The notes beneath the pieces are model-generated. The model was not told where the DNA came from. It worked only from the letters and a program-made list of their open reading frames with translations, and searched no databases. From positions 3,538,001 to 3,602,000 of the forward strand of contig JAJEKV010000064.1 of NCBI GenBank assembly GCA_021234155.1: DNA of 64,000 bases. Direction: 5' to 3'. Below are positions 38,223 to 50,059 of the stretch, in pieces. Made by a program: the position numbers and the translations under genes. The first letter of the stretch is position 1. Every line of letters begins with the position of its first letter. This stretch comes from Isoetes taiwanensis (lineage: Eukaryota; Streptophyta; Lycopodiopsida; Isoetales; Isoetaceae).

Positions 38223-40264
38223 TCATGTCCAGAAAAAAAAAACTTTAGTCATGGCATGAGTGCCGTACCTTATTGTGCTCAGTTCCTTTGCTTTTGCAGT
38301 GGATAAGGACAAGTAGTATTTCTTCATCAAGTCCAGTTTGAGCCTGCACATAGTTCAAGTCTCAACCTGCACAAATTATCGAAGTTCAATACATCAGTTT
38401 TGGAAACTTATCAACTCCCTAAACAGAGAAAGGATGCCACAAATGGCTTCCTTCTTTGTTTGATAGAATGTGGTATCATTTTCACCATATGTTCAGCATA
38501 TGTTGTTGTTACAAGCAATTAGGAGTTAGATTCTGGTCATATTGTAATATGTTTCACTGAAGTCGGTAATATGTTTGAATGAAGTCTTTTGAAGGAGGTG
38601 TGATTCAACATTGATAAGCATGGCATTGCTGCTGGTTGTCTCTCTCGAGTCTAATGTGACTTGGACTTCTGTTTGTGCTCTTGGCATTTTCTGAGAAGCT
38701 CATCAAGCCTCAATATACCGAATAATTAAGAAGCCTGGGAATTGTTCAGTGTGCTCCTGGCCGTGCACATTCTGTCCCAATCACAGATGATGGCCAAATC
38801 ATTATTACCCAAGGAGAGGGCATTTATGTGTATGGATTATTGGCCCTGTTCTACATCCAGCATTGTGTAATCTGGTCTGCTAGGTCTGCATATTTCTCCA
38901 GATTGTAGATGAACAGTCAGCCTGTCCAAATCACAGATGATGGCCAAATCACTTAAGGAATGACATGGAGAGGACATTTATGCGTTGATTATTGTCCATG
39001 TTCTACATCCAGCATTTTGTAATCTGGTCTGCTAGGTCTGCCCATTTTCTCTAGATGATGGCCAAATCACTTATTAACCAAGGAATGTGACACGGAGAGT
39101 ACATCTATGTGTATGGGTTAGGGTTATTTATTGGGATCATCTCCCTGTTTTGCATGCAGGGGTGGTTGTTTACCACAAGAAAGAACCATCCGCATAAGGA
39201 GCATCTAAATCTATCTATCTATCTATATTCTAAGCCCATATATGAGCCTTAGAATTGCCATAAGTTACGAATTTATTGAGCTAAGCTATATATTAGTCAC
39301 ATCTAGCAAATAAGGGACTTTAGTAAACAAGCTAATAAGGGATTTGAGTAAACACTTACAGGAAAATACACATTGCATCTTACACTCCAACACCATTTAT
39401 TGATATCTTTCACCCGGTTGAGTTGCACGCAATAACCCATACATGCATAAATATCAGATAAGATCCTTCGACTTACGAGGAACTGTCATAATCTACACAT
39501 TTTTTGAGCTAAAGCGCAAAAAGAAAAACAAAAGCTTTTGCACCTCTGGTGATGTTTTACAACTATAATGAAAAATATTTGGACAAATTCTATAATTACG
39601 TTTCATATAACTAAAGTACTAAAGGCATTCAATTTACTTTTCAATGGTAAAGTCCGGACTGCACAAACAGTCTCGATGTGCCATCATAAAATATTTCTCA
39701 CATGGCTTGACAATTATGAGGCATTTCTTCCATAAACTTTCCTTTGGCCCTACTTCCGTAAAAGCCAAGAAAGAAAAGTCGCACATGTAAAGTTCAATCT
39801 TAAAATACCCAACAAAGGAAATCATTGTTTTCTTGATCCAATCTCTTAGAGTTGGCTGCATCCGCCAACCTAGAGCCCTAGCTCTGGCCGAGAACAAGCG
39901 AAGATTGCATTTTTGGGAAAACACAAAAGTAGCGATTTGTCAAAGAACTATGCCAAGAGTCGACGACAGCAAGAATAAAATACAAAGAGTTTTGTGCATT
40001 GTCTTGTAAATGAAGAAATTTTCAAGTTGAACCAAATACCTGCCAAGCTTAACAAAGAGTCGTTTCCGGGTAGGAGAGCTGAGATAGAAGATCCAACGGC
40101 GGCGAGGAGATGGAGGAGATGGAGATGCCGCACACCAAAGAGGGAATCCCAAGAGGAGAACGGTTTCGGAAGAAGCGATGCCTTTCTTTCTTCAAAACTT
40201 CCACAGAGATGATCTAACGGCCCACAAAAAATGTAACAAAATCAATGCCTAAGATTGCGCACAG
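38223..40264. other. intergenic with one tandem-repeat block
   Basis: At about 38785-39110 a unit with gatgatggccaaatca, catttatg, gttctacatccagca and taatctggtctgctaggtctgc occurs two to three times, the last copy incomplete. No gene recognised, although overlapping ORFs occur on both strands at 39.6-40.2 kb. Confidence 0.5.
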
Positions 40265-40274
40265 ACTATCACAA

Positions 40275-40690
40275 AACGCCTTTATTATATATATATATAT
40301 CACTAATATATATACACGTATTAGATGTGTGTTTTGTCATCCCATGGGCATGTTCATAGAGATTCATCCCAGCCATCCAATTACGAAATGAAAGGCCAGG
40401 ATAATGCCACCTCATTGAGGTGCATGGATGGCCATGATGGGCATGCATGGGCATACATGGGGGCATGCACCACATCCCCGAACCGTTGGATCGAAAGGGG
40501 AGGATAAATCCTAGCCCTTGATTTTTGTGAAGAAGGTGCAAGGAAGATGCCCAAAAATTGAATTTGGTGCAGCAGATCTCAACCGTTAGATTAAAAGGTG
40601 AGCATAAATCCTAGCCATTAACTTATTAATATTATATTGGTTTTTTTCTTTTAAAGGAGGTGAGATGGCACCCTCATTAATAAAAAAGGT
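40275..40690. repeat. repeat copy, inverse of about 45500-45790
   Basis: Starts beside a short (TA)n and shares the reversed order of landmarks with 45500-45790: the taatatatatacacgtat block, cccatgggcat, and the gggcatgcatgggcatacatgggggcatgca block. The two copies face opposite ways. Confidence 0.7.
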
Positions 40691-40889
40691 AGTGAGGTGG
40701 CAAAGTATTTATGAGAGGACTTTCTAGGAAGCTTCCTACGTTTTAATTGCCTTGAGGACACGTGGCTTGCTGCGAGGGGGGTCGGATGAAGGTGGGGCCC
40801 ACGCCTTTGGATTCCTCTCGAAGAGTCCTTTCCAATGAGTGGTGCTTTGGCACTATTTTTGTCATGATTGGAGCCAACATGATCGAATA

Positions 40890-41890
40890 CTAAGAATATT
40901 CTTCGAATCTTCGAGTTTCAAGGAATCTATAGTATGTTGAGGGAATCTGGGGGAATCTTCATGGAATCTTGAAGAATCTAGAAGAACCTTGGAGTATTCT
41001 TTTGGAATCTAGGGGGATCTTTAGAGAATCTTAGAGAGTCTCAAATAAATCTTTGGGAATCTAGAACAATCTAGAGGAATCTTCATAAAATCCTTAAGAT
41101 TCTATGGGAATCTAGATGGAATCTTGGAGAATCTTGGGGAATCTTAATAATCTAGGGGAATCTTTGTAGGATATCAGAATCTAGGGAAATCTTTGTAGAA
41201 CTTTAAGGAATCTTTGCGAATCCAGAGGAATCTTCTTAAAATTTTTGAGAATCTAAGGAAATATCGATGGAATCTTATAGAATATGAGAGAATCTTTATA
41301 GAATCTTGGGTAATCTAGGGGAATCTCCATAGAATCTTGGGGAACCTAGAGAAATTATGGAATAATCTTTGGGAACCTAGGGGAATCTTCATAGGATCTT
41401 AGAGAATCTAGGAGAATCTTTATAGAATCTTTATAGACCCATTGATAGTACAAAGACTTGTATATATATATATATATACAAGTGGTTGTACTATGAAGGA
41501 CTGCATGAAGTCGACCTGCATATTTCTAGGATTCTATGTAGATTCTCCTAGATTGTCTAAGAATTTATCAAGTTTCCCCTAGATTCTCAAATATTCTATA
41601 AAGATTCCCTAGGTTTCCATAAATCCTCTAGACATTCCCATAGATTCTCAAAGATTACATCCCAAGATCCTTAGAAACATTATAGTCTATGAAGATTTCC
41701 ATATATTCCCTTAGGGTTCCTCCAGATTCCCTAAGATCCCTTGAAATTTGCTTACATTCCCCTACATTCCTCCACTCCCTAAGATATGAAGATTCTTATA
41801 AGTTCCTTAGTTTTCCATATGATTATTGCAAGATTCGTTGAGATTCTCTGAAGATTTTCTCAGATTCGTCAATGTGCCTATGCAGAATCC
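40890..41890. repeat. mirror-image degenerate arrays around a (TA)n palindrome
   Basis: Left half (40890-41440): units of about 20-25 bp of the gaatctaggggaatcttcat type. Right half (41500-41890): units of the complementary type (agattcccctagattctca). Between them (41446-41506) lies an inverted repeat, tagtaca...cttgtatatata / tatatatacaag...tgtacta. The whole kilobase is therefore a loose giant palindrome. Confidence 0.7.
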
Positions 41891-43930
41891 TAGTTCTAGC
41901 TTGGAACCTAAAAAAATTAGAAGTTAAAGACATCAAGTTCTAACGTCGAGAACTAGCCAAATTTAAAATTTGAGATAAAATTCACCATGATTGCCATTAG
42001 ATTCTCTCACGACATATGCACATTCTTTTTGAGAGGGGGGCTACATGTGTCTTGACAGAGCGAGCTAATTAGTTAGAAGTGCGAGGAGATGAAAGAACTT
42101 AATGTTACGTGGTCTAGCAATCTAGCAATTTTGTAAGTTGTTTGCATCACTATGAGTTTCAATGGTATTGCCAACTATTTGCCAACTCATCGTACATCAA
42201 CTTTATCTTTAATTTGTGATATTCTAACATTAGCTATCAAGCGACTCTGGTTGTTAACACACATCGTATTTTTAGGTTGTTGGGGTTCGAAAAATGAATT
42301 TTACTAATGAATGTATTGACGTCATAGAAAACAAAAACTACGGCAAACAAATAGCCATTTTTTACTTCATCGTTTTTTCCTCTCATTTGGATCTTAACCA
42401 TCTGGATATTGAGATGATTAGCCTTGACAGTGCTCCTTTTTTTTGTTTGTCGAATTGTCTAAATAGAATTGGTCAAATTGATAATGGGCATTATAAGAAT
42501 TGAGATGAATGGTGTTAAAAAACTGGTGAGAAAATGCATATGCCAATGCTCGTTCCCGTTTAAGTGCAGCTTCTATTAATTTTTCAATGTTCGTGGAAAA
42601 CTATTTACGGCCAAGATACTAATGTCTAGGTACATATTCCCCGAGAAACGCTCCTAATCACATTGCCCCCTTGATTGTCACTATAGAAAAATCTATACTG
42701 ATGCTATTTTCAGCCGTCTTCCAACTAACGTCACTTTCCTTAACTGGAATCTTCACCTTCTTTTACAAAACTTTTGTCTCATAATTATCACTATCAACTT
42801 TAATATCCTCTTCCACTTTCAAAACTTTATTCTACTTACAGAAACATTTGTGGACATGTGGCCTGGACGACATGTGGCCTGGACGACATGTGGCCTGGAC
42901 GACACCCTATTCCCAAGCTTGGAGAGCTATAAGACCTGCACATCGTGGTTTCCTGACGTGGAGCTAGTGCTTCTGTCTTTTGGGATGCAAAAGCAATTGC
43001 CACACATTTTATTTTAGGATCTACAATGGTTCCATCAAAACTCATCCTTGTATGGCTTCTCACTTGAACTGTTGCTCTTTCATGTTGGTTGTAGCCACAG
43101 TTTGTTTATTTCTTTCTCATGTTCAATTCCCAACCATCTCAGCTCCTCAGCCACATATTCTTCTTCCTCAATATGTAGCACCTAATCTTCTTCAATATTT
43201 GAGCTTAATGAGTTTTTGTTGCAATCGAAATGTGCTCCTCAGCCACATATTCTTCTTCCTCAATATGTAGCACCTAATCTTCCTTAATATTCGAGCTTAA
43301 TGAGTTTTTGTTGCAATTGAAATGTTTGTCATCTACATAATCATAACCAACCTTTTTTCGTTTGACATTTATGAATAGGAGCTTTTATGCATTCTATGGT
43401 AAAAATATGTTAATTGTCCTTAAATCCATAGACAATTTAACACTCATTAACATTGTTCTTTTGAAGAATTACTGAAATTCTTCTAAATATGAAGATCAAA
43501 CTACAATATCTTATACAACTTAATTATTAGTTGTAGACACAGCGAATCAATGTATAAAAGCTTGAGAATAAATATGAGAGAAAATGAATATTATCTAAAC
43601 ATTAAGTCTCACTGCATTCCTCTATTGTCCCACAGAGCTATAAGATGGTAAGCCCATCCAAAATTGAAAAAATGCAAATCCAAGCGTTGCTATAAGCGTC
43701 AAGTTGATTACAATTTCTGACAGTAAACTTTGACATTTCTGGCAGTAACCTTTGCTATTTTTGGCTATAACCTTTTGCCACCTCTGTCTGCAGTTGAAAC
43801 GGGAGTTATTAGCACAATAGTTGCCTTGCTATCATTCCAATAATTATTGGAATTCTTGTCATTTATAACACTCTCACTCTTAGCATCCTGGGAATTGCAT
43901 TCTGACAGCAAGATGTACATAATTTTATTC
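41891..43930. other. intergenic, small tandem repeats; possible distal IQD exon
   Basis: A 16-bp unit (acatgtggcctggacg) is repeated three times at 42853-42903. A 92-bp unit starting gctcctcagccacatattct is duplicated in tandem at 43142-43233 and 43234-43325. On the minus strand at 42905-43060, KIKCVAIAFASQKTEALAPR resembles the KRE.ALAYAFS.Q block of IQD proteins and might be a later exon of the gene at 43976-44803; this is weak. Confidence 0.45.
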
Positions 43931-43975
43931 ACATGTTCAGAAACTAGGAAAGAGAACCTTGGAAAATAGTCTTAC

Positions 43976-44803
43976 CATAGCTTTTTTCCGAAGCTCCTCT
44001 TGCTTCAGTTGAAGCAGTTGGCATTGAACTGTGTGGCCTTCCTCTGACATTCTGACCCTTCTTGCGCGAACCCGAGCTTGAACTCTAACCAGGGCTTGCA
44101 TGCATTTGAGGGTGGACATTGCTTGTATTCTAACTGTATGCCCTCGAACCAAAGCTTGCAATCTGACCAGTCTTTTGAGGGCACGCAATGCTCTTTTGCC
44201 TTTTGAATAAAACCCAAGAAAAAGATCGGGCGCTGAAGCAAATTGGGAGGTGGGTGCAAAAGTTTAAGTTAGAATTCGTACCAGGTACCCATAATTTTTG
44301 GCCATTTCCAGACTATTCTCGCTTTCCAGGATTAAGCTGTGAAGCAAGTGACATCTTTGTAGAACCGCCCCTGCTGGAGCCAGACTCCATAGCTCCCATG
44401 TTATTAGAAACGAAAAGCTATCTATTTTGCTGTGCCATAGCCCCAAGAGCCAACCGGTTTGCTTTCAAGCACTATAGAACCATAAGAAATATTGGATCTG
44501 TTGTATCCAGATTCCATTGCTGCCGAAACTTTGATAAATCAAAGAACTATGCAGGTTGTTCTTCACGGATCTGCTCCCATAAAATGAAGTACGCCCTGAA
44601 CTGGTAGTGAGCCGAACAACTGCTGCAGCTGCCTGGGCTGCTGCTACCGCAGCTTCCACTGCTGCAGTCGTTGCCACAGCAACTGCCAAAGCATGCTTGC
44701 TCTGCTCTGCTTCAGCCTTAATTAGGGCTTTTTCCGAATTTTCATTGCCCGATTCCTTACTATTACACGCGATTCTTGATGAGATGACCTCCCGAATCCC
44801 CAT
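43976..44803 (-). CDS. IQ67-domain (IQD) calmodulin-binding protein, partial or damaged
   Basis: IQD proteins bind calmodulin through tandem IQ motifs and act at microtubules, plasma membrane or nucleus. The N-terminal part (from 44803) has [20 protein letters not shown], then [22 protein letters not shown], the typical Ala-rich lead-in. The 3' exon (43976 to about 44200) has [52 protein letters not shown], the second and third IQ repeats, ending at a good donor (gtaagac). Between the two parts the frame is not continuous: after FYGSRSVK the first frame runs to a stop, and the first IQ motif (normally AAIKIQ..FRGYLARRALRAL) reads only as a distorted [15 protein letters not shown]. Either an extra intron or frameshifts lie at 44.25-44.55 kb, so this may be a pseudogene. 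Later exons are not confidently seen. Confidence 0.65.
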
Positions 44804-45499
44804 TTCTTTTTTTCCCTTTTCTGAAGAAAACAGAACACATTATGTGTGACGAGCTTAAATGAGAACTGGCAAGAGCATCTCAAGCTCAAGTACCGTTTCT
44901 TTGGAGCCCTCTGTCTTTTCTGAAGATCTTGAGGAGCGGTCTTCCTTTTTCTCTATTTGCGCACCAACAGCTTCTGCTTCCGCAGCTTGACGCCCTCTTG
45001 ACTTCACAAGCCTATCTGTGCCTATTAAAAATCTAAATTGAACGCACTGTTAACTTCGAGATTTGCATCCAGCCGTCTGCCTATTCAGCTCAGAAATCTA
45101 AACCTGCTTTAAGAATCCGCATTTGGATCTGGAAAAACAAACGCTCAAATCCGGCGGCATCTCTGGAGAAAATGCAAATAGCAAAATGGGTTATGGCAGG
45201 CAAAAGATTGCACGAAGAAATTAAGCAAGAAGCTAAGAAATGCAAAGAAACGAACCATTCCAAAGCTCCATAGCTCCAAAGCTCCATGGCCGAAAGAAAG
45301 CATGATGCAGGGCGAGCGTTGTAGCTGTTAAGCCATAGCATTGCATAACCATATCCGGAGCCCTGTAGCTGAGGGAGAGGCGCATGCTATCCGGAAGAGG
45401 CCCGCCACATTCTTTTCTGCCATAGCCCCCTTTTTATTTCTAATAATTTTAAGTCAACACATCAAGTGGTCACGTCCAATGCCAATAAATATCAACAAA
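44804..45499. other. upstream flank of the IQD gene
   Basis: Minus-strand sequence at 44855-45010 reads as a charged, open stretch (RQAAEAEAVGAQIEKKEDRS) in the orientation of the IQD gene and may be an upstream exon or 5' leader. Nothing else recognised. Confidence 0.3.
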
Positions 45500-45769
45500 T
45501 GTGGTGCCACCTCACCAATCTTATTAATTGTTGTGTAATTTCTTTGCACCTTCCTTAAGTACAATTCAATGACCCAGATTTAACTGCCCTATATCCGACG
45601 GTCCCGGGATGTGGGGGCATGACCCCATGCATGCCCATGTATGCCCCCATCAGATCCGAGGGCCACAATTGCGCCACCTCTTTTGCCCAAGAGTGAACGG
45701 CCGAGATCTTACCCTTATATAAAATGTCCACGATGCCCATAGCATGTGATATACGTGTATATATATTAA

Positions 45770-45900
<131 letters not shown>

Positions 45901-46004
45901 AGAAATTTAACACGTCCTACGGTGCATTGTTCTAGTTCTAGCACGTTCTTACGGTGCAAGGCCCTGTCGTGCTCTAGGTAACCAACGATTCTACTGAGAT
46001 TCTC

Positions 46005-46750
46005 TTGTCATTCCTCTATATTCTTCAACATTCTATGTACTATATTTAGCATCCATGAAGATTCCCCTAGATTCTCTTAGAATTTTCTATTTTGATTGAG
46101 GTGCTTACCCATGAGCATTTAGAACCTTTCAAAATAATCTATTTTGGATCTGTGCAACATTTCTAAAACACTTTCTATTTTTAGACTCAGGCGCTTGCCC
46201 TGAGCATCTGGAACATTTTTTTTTCAAGATTTATATTGTACACCTTTATTATGAAACATTTTAGAACATTTTATTGTGGCTCTTTGCAAAACCTTAAAAA
46301 AAACTCTAAGATTTCATCAAGATTTTCTTAGATTCCCTTAGATATTATGAAGATTCCCTTAGATTCAACTAGATTTTAAGAGATTCCGTTAGACTTGTAA
46401 ATATTTTCCTACATTCTCTTACAATTTATGAGATTTCCTTATATTCCCTTTAATTCTCCTGGATTCTCTTACATTCTAGAAATTTCTAGAACATTCTAGA
46501 ACTTTCTGGAGCATTCTGAAACTTTCAAAACATCCTAGAACTTTCTGGAAGTATTTTCCTATCCCTTACATTTTGGAAGATTCCCCTACATTCTAGAACT
46601 TATTGGAACAATTTCCCCCTAGATTCTCTTATATTCCAAAACATTCTAGAAATTCTGGAACTTTCTAGAACATTCTAGAAGATTTTACAACTTTCTAGAG
46701 CCTCCAGAACATTCTAGAACTTTCTTGAACTATCTAGAATGTTATATTCT
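46005..46750. repeat. degenerate TTCTAGAA-type array
   Basis: Units such as ttctagaacattctagaact and agattcccttagattc recur for about 750 bp. It is the counterpart of 31160-31610 and stands in the same relation to the tRNA-like segment that follows. Confidence 0.75.
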
Positions 46751-46811
46751 ATTTTATCTTAATTAGAACATTACCCTTAAGTATATTTGAAACATAAATC
46801 ATTCATGGAAT

Positions 46812-46880
46812 TAATGCTTGGTCTAGTGGTTAGAGTGGGGGTTTGGGGGTTGAGGTCCAGGGTTCAAATCCTCCCAATAA
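46812..46880 (+). repeat. tRNA-like segment with pol III A and B boxes (SINE-head-like)
   Basis: A box tggtctagtgg at 46819-46829 and B box ggttcaaatcc at 46861-46871, 31 nt apart, fit the internal pol III promoter (TRGYNNARNGG; GGTTCRANNCC) and tRNA geometry. The arms do not fold into a full cloverleaf, so it is not a tRNA gene. A related, diverged copy lies inverted at 31040-31095. Confidence 0.65.
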
Positions 46881-46914
46881 CATAAAAAATTTTAGAAGCC
46901 TTTCCTTAAGGGAC

Positions 46915-47350
46915 GAGCATTCAACATGAGCCTTAGGATCTTAGACTCGATCAACGATCAAGATCTCACCATATAAAAGCAATATGAGCCGTAGGATCTA
47001 TTACATATAATTCCCAAAGCCATGTGGACCGTAAGATATGTGTCAAGCAACGTGAGCCGTAGGATCTCGGATCGACGATCAGGATCAAGAGCAACCTGGG
47101 CCGTAGGATCGATTACATAAAGTCTATATAGAAACTCCCAAGCCATCTGGGCCGTAGGATGTGTCCCCAAGCAACGTGAGCCGTAGGATCTCGAACCGAC
47201 GATCAGGATCAAATCAACCTGGACCGTAGGATCGTCTATATAGAATATATATAGAATCCCCAAGCCATCTGAGCCGTAAGATACGTCCCAAAGCCACGTG
47301 GGCCGTAGGATCTCGAATGGACGGTCGGATAAGCGCGACAAACATAAGAA
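46915..47350 (+). repeat. tandem array, period about 120 bp (copy of 30446-30995)
   Basis: Units carry gagccgtaggatctcg, gacgatcaggatcaa, ccgtaggatcg, tctatatagaa and aagccatctgggccgtagga. It runs into ggataagcgcgacaaacata and then the (TA)n tract. Confidence 0.75.
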
Positions 47351-47362
47351 CATATATATGAT

Positions 47363-48161
<799 letters not shown>

Positions 48162-49419
48162 TTAAGTATCTTCTGCCAAGTTATCTAGAAATTCCTGCTC
48201 GATTTCCTTAGCCCTTTGTCCGATTTCGCATTTGCAACACTCAAAATCAGGGTAGAGATATAACCTGTATAACTTAAACATGATTTTCTGTTCCTCACAT
48301 TTAGCATTAACTTGATTGAACCATTTCTCTTTGCTGCTAATACATTCCCTTGAATGCTTCATGCTTCCAAAAACATTAAAGTAGGTAGAGTAGAACCTGG
48401 TTACCTGCAATCCAACCAGACAAGCATTAGCCAAGAAATGGGTAAGCATGCAGGGATTAGCAGGTAAGCAATAGGTTCCACTGGCTTAACGCCCTTCAAC
48501 CTTAACAAAATGACGTAAACTTGCCAGTATTAAAATTATGCAACCTGTTACTGGTAGAACACTTCCCTGTTTTCGTAATAAACCGGTTATTTTTTCTGGA
48601 ACTCGTGCTACAGTAGAACATGTTAGAAGTGCATGCAGCAATCTATATTCGTTTCATGTTACCACTCAGTTAAGAACCCCCCATTTTTATTTTTAGCAGA
48701 TCTTATACTAACTAAGTCATACAATACCCCAGATCATAAAATAAAACCTGATTTAGTGGCATAGACTCCTCGTCAAAGAAATCATCCCCTTCCTCAGCAA
48801 TGTTGACGCTGCTACCAGCTACCATATTAGCAGGTTTGTCCAATTTCCGTGCCACAGTTGCCAAACAAGCCTCAATGCTTGACCCAGCCCGTTTACCCGG
48901 ATTAGATCTCCTGTTAGAAATATCAATCCCTGCCTTTCTGGCCATTTCTTCCAGCATAGCTTTCTTCATAGTGACACCATCATTCTTGCAATCGATCCCT
49001 TTTTCTTTTAGCATAGCAATAATATCAGCCTTTGTTGGCTTGATATTCGATGATCCTTCAGGCCTTGTCATGGCGCCAAAACAGATCTCGTTCCCCACAA
49101 TAGCTCGAAGGCAAATTATAATCAAATTATCAACCTTAAATTCCAACTTATAAGCATTCTCCCGCCCTGTCTTGTCTAGTTTCCTAACCCTGATTCTATT
49201 GCCAGTCATCATTTTCATACAATCAGAAGAGGACGTACCTGCTCTATTGTTTCCAGCTCTAAACACGAATAATACGAAGAAGAGAATCCGCACCACACGC
49301 TTTTGCATGTCCTTGTTCACTACTCTCAGCATAATATGGAGGCGTGCCATCATTCTAAATTTAAAATGTCTTCTTACAAACCTGCCTATGCCGGAGTACT
49401 CCATCGCTATTCTCAGCAA
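48162..49419 (-). CDS. SAP-like two-exon ORF related to the retroelement's repeat-borne ORF
   Basis: Two exons, 48748-49419 and 48162-48404, joined by a 343-bp GT-AG intron in phase 0, give 304 residues. The middle has MTRPEGSSNIKPTKADIIAM, LKEKGIDCKNDGVTMKKAML and EEMARKAGID: two helices around a turn, of SAP (DNA-binding) type. Exon 1 ends in an acidic stretch (EEGDDFFDEESMPLNQ) and exon 2 starts VTRFYSTYF; it contains DFECCKCEIG. The ORFs in the direct repeats at 50974 and 58269 share M(T)GRPEGS.N, a helix pair, an acidic tail (DDISDEDLLLNQ) and the same intron position (LNQ|VT). The N-terminal 100 or so residues differ. It is either a diverged copy of the same element or a host gene from which that part was taken. 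No stop breaks it. Confidence 0.55.
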
Positions 49420-50059
49420 CGAACCCTAAATTTTAGCTTAGCATACTCGTTCATGTCACATTCCCACGTATTATACTTGGTATGTCTTATCCATTCCGTA
49501 TACGTACGCCCTCTTTTTTAACATGGAGATTAGACAATATTAAAAAAGGTTAAAGCTACCCTATAAACCTAAGGTATGCAGGTGAGATCTTGTAATAAAA
49601 GGCAATATTCTCTATCATAGTCAACTACGACCATTTAAACTCCTCGTACAAATGAAGCATGCCAGTCCTCACTGGTCTAAATAATCCTTTAGGTATACCA
49701 AATATGAAATTTCTGTATTACGAGCCCTATTTTATGTTACAAAGGACAAGTGGCAATGTTAGAAAAATGCCATAAGTGTGCTAAACTTGTGTCCCTGTTG
49801 GACCTTATTTACCTTAGGTAATAAAATCCTTTCGCTAGTAATGGATAATGCCCAAGGAGGAAGACCCCTATACCACCTTCTTGCCTCTTATTGAAGTATT
49901 GTGATCAATATACTTCTGGGCCACCATCCCAAGTCACTGCCAGGGTGTTAGATGGATAAAGTAATGCATGTTTATTCATGCATATTTCTTTTAAGCTTTC
50001 TAAAACGAGTTAAAGCTAAAACAGGAAATTGTTTCAAGAACTGAGCCAGCCTTTTGAAT
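49420..50059. other. spacer between two divergently oriented SAP-like loci
   Basis: Holds the upstream flanks of the minus-strand SAP-like ORF and the left edge of the retroelement. No further ORF. A cttttg hexamer at 50051-50056 recurs at 59856-59861 just beyond the right repeat and is a possible, weak target-site duplication. Confidence 0.4.

Noticed and set aside
44607-44849. A + strand Ala/Thr-rich ORF
   Set aside because: Antisense of the Ala-rich lead-in of the IQD gene.
46812-46880. A tRNA gene
   Set aside because: A and B boxes are good, but the acceptor, anticodon and T arms do not pair as a cloverleaf.
48800-49153. A + strand ORF of 117 codons
   Set aside because: It is the antisense shadow of the better-supported minus-strand SAP-like exon.
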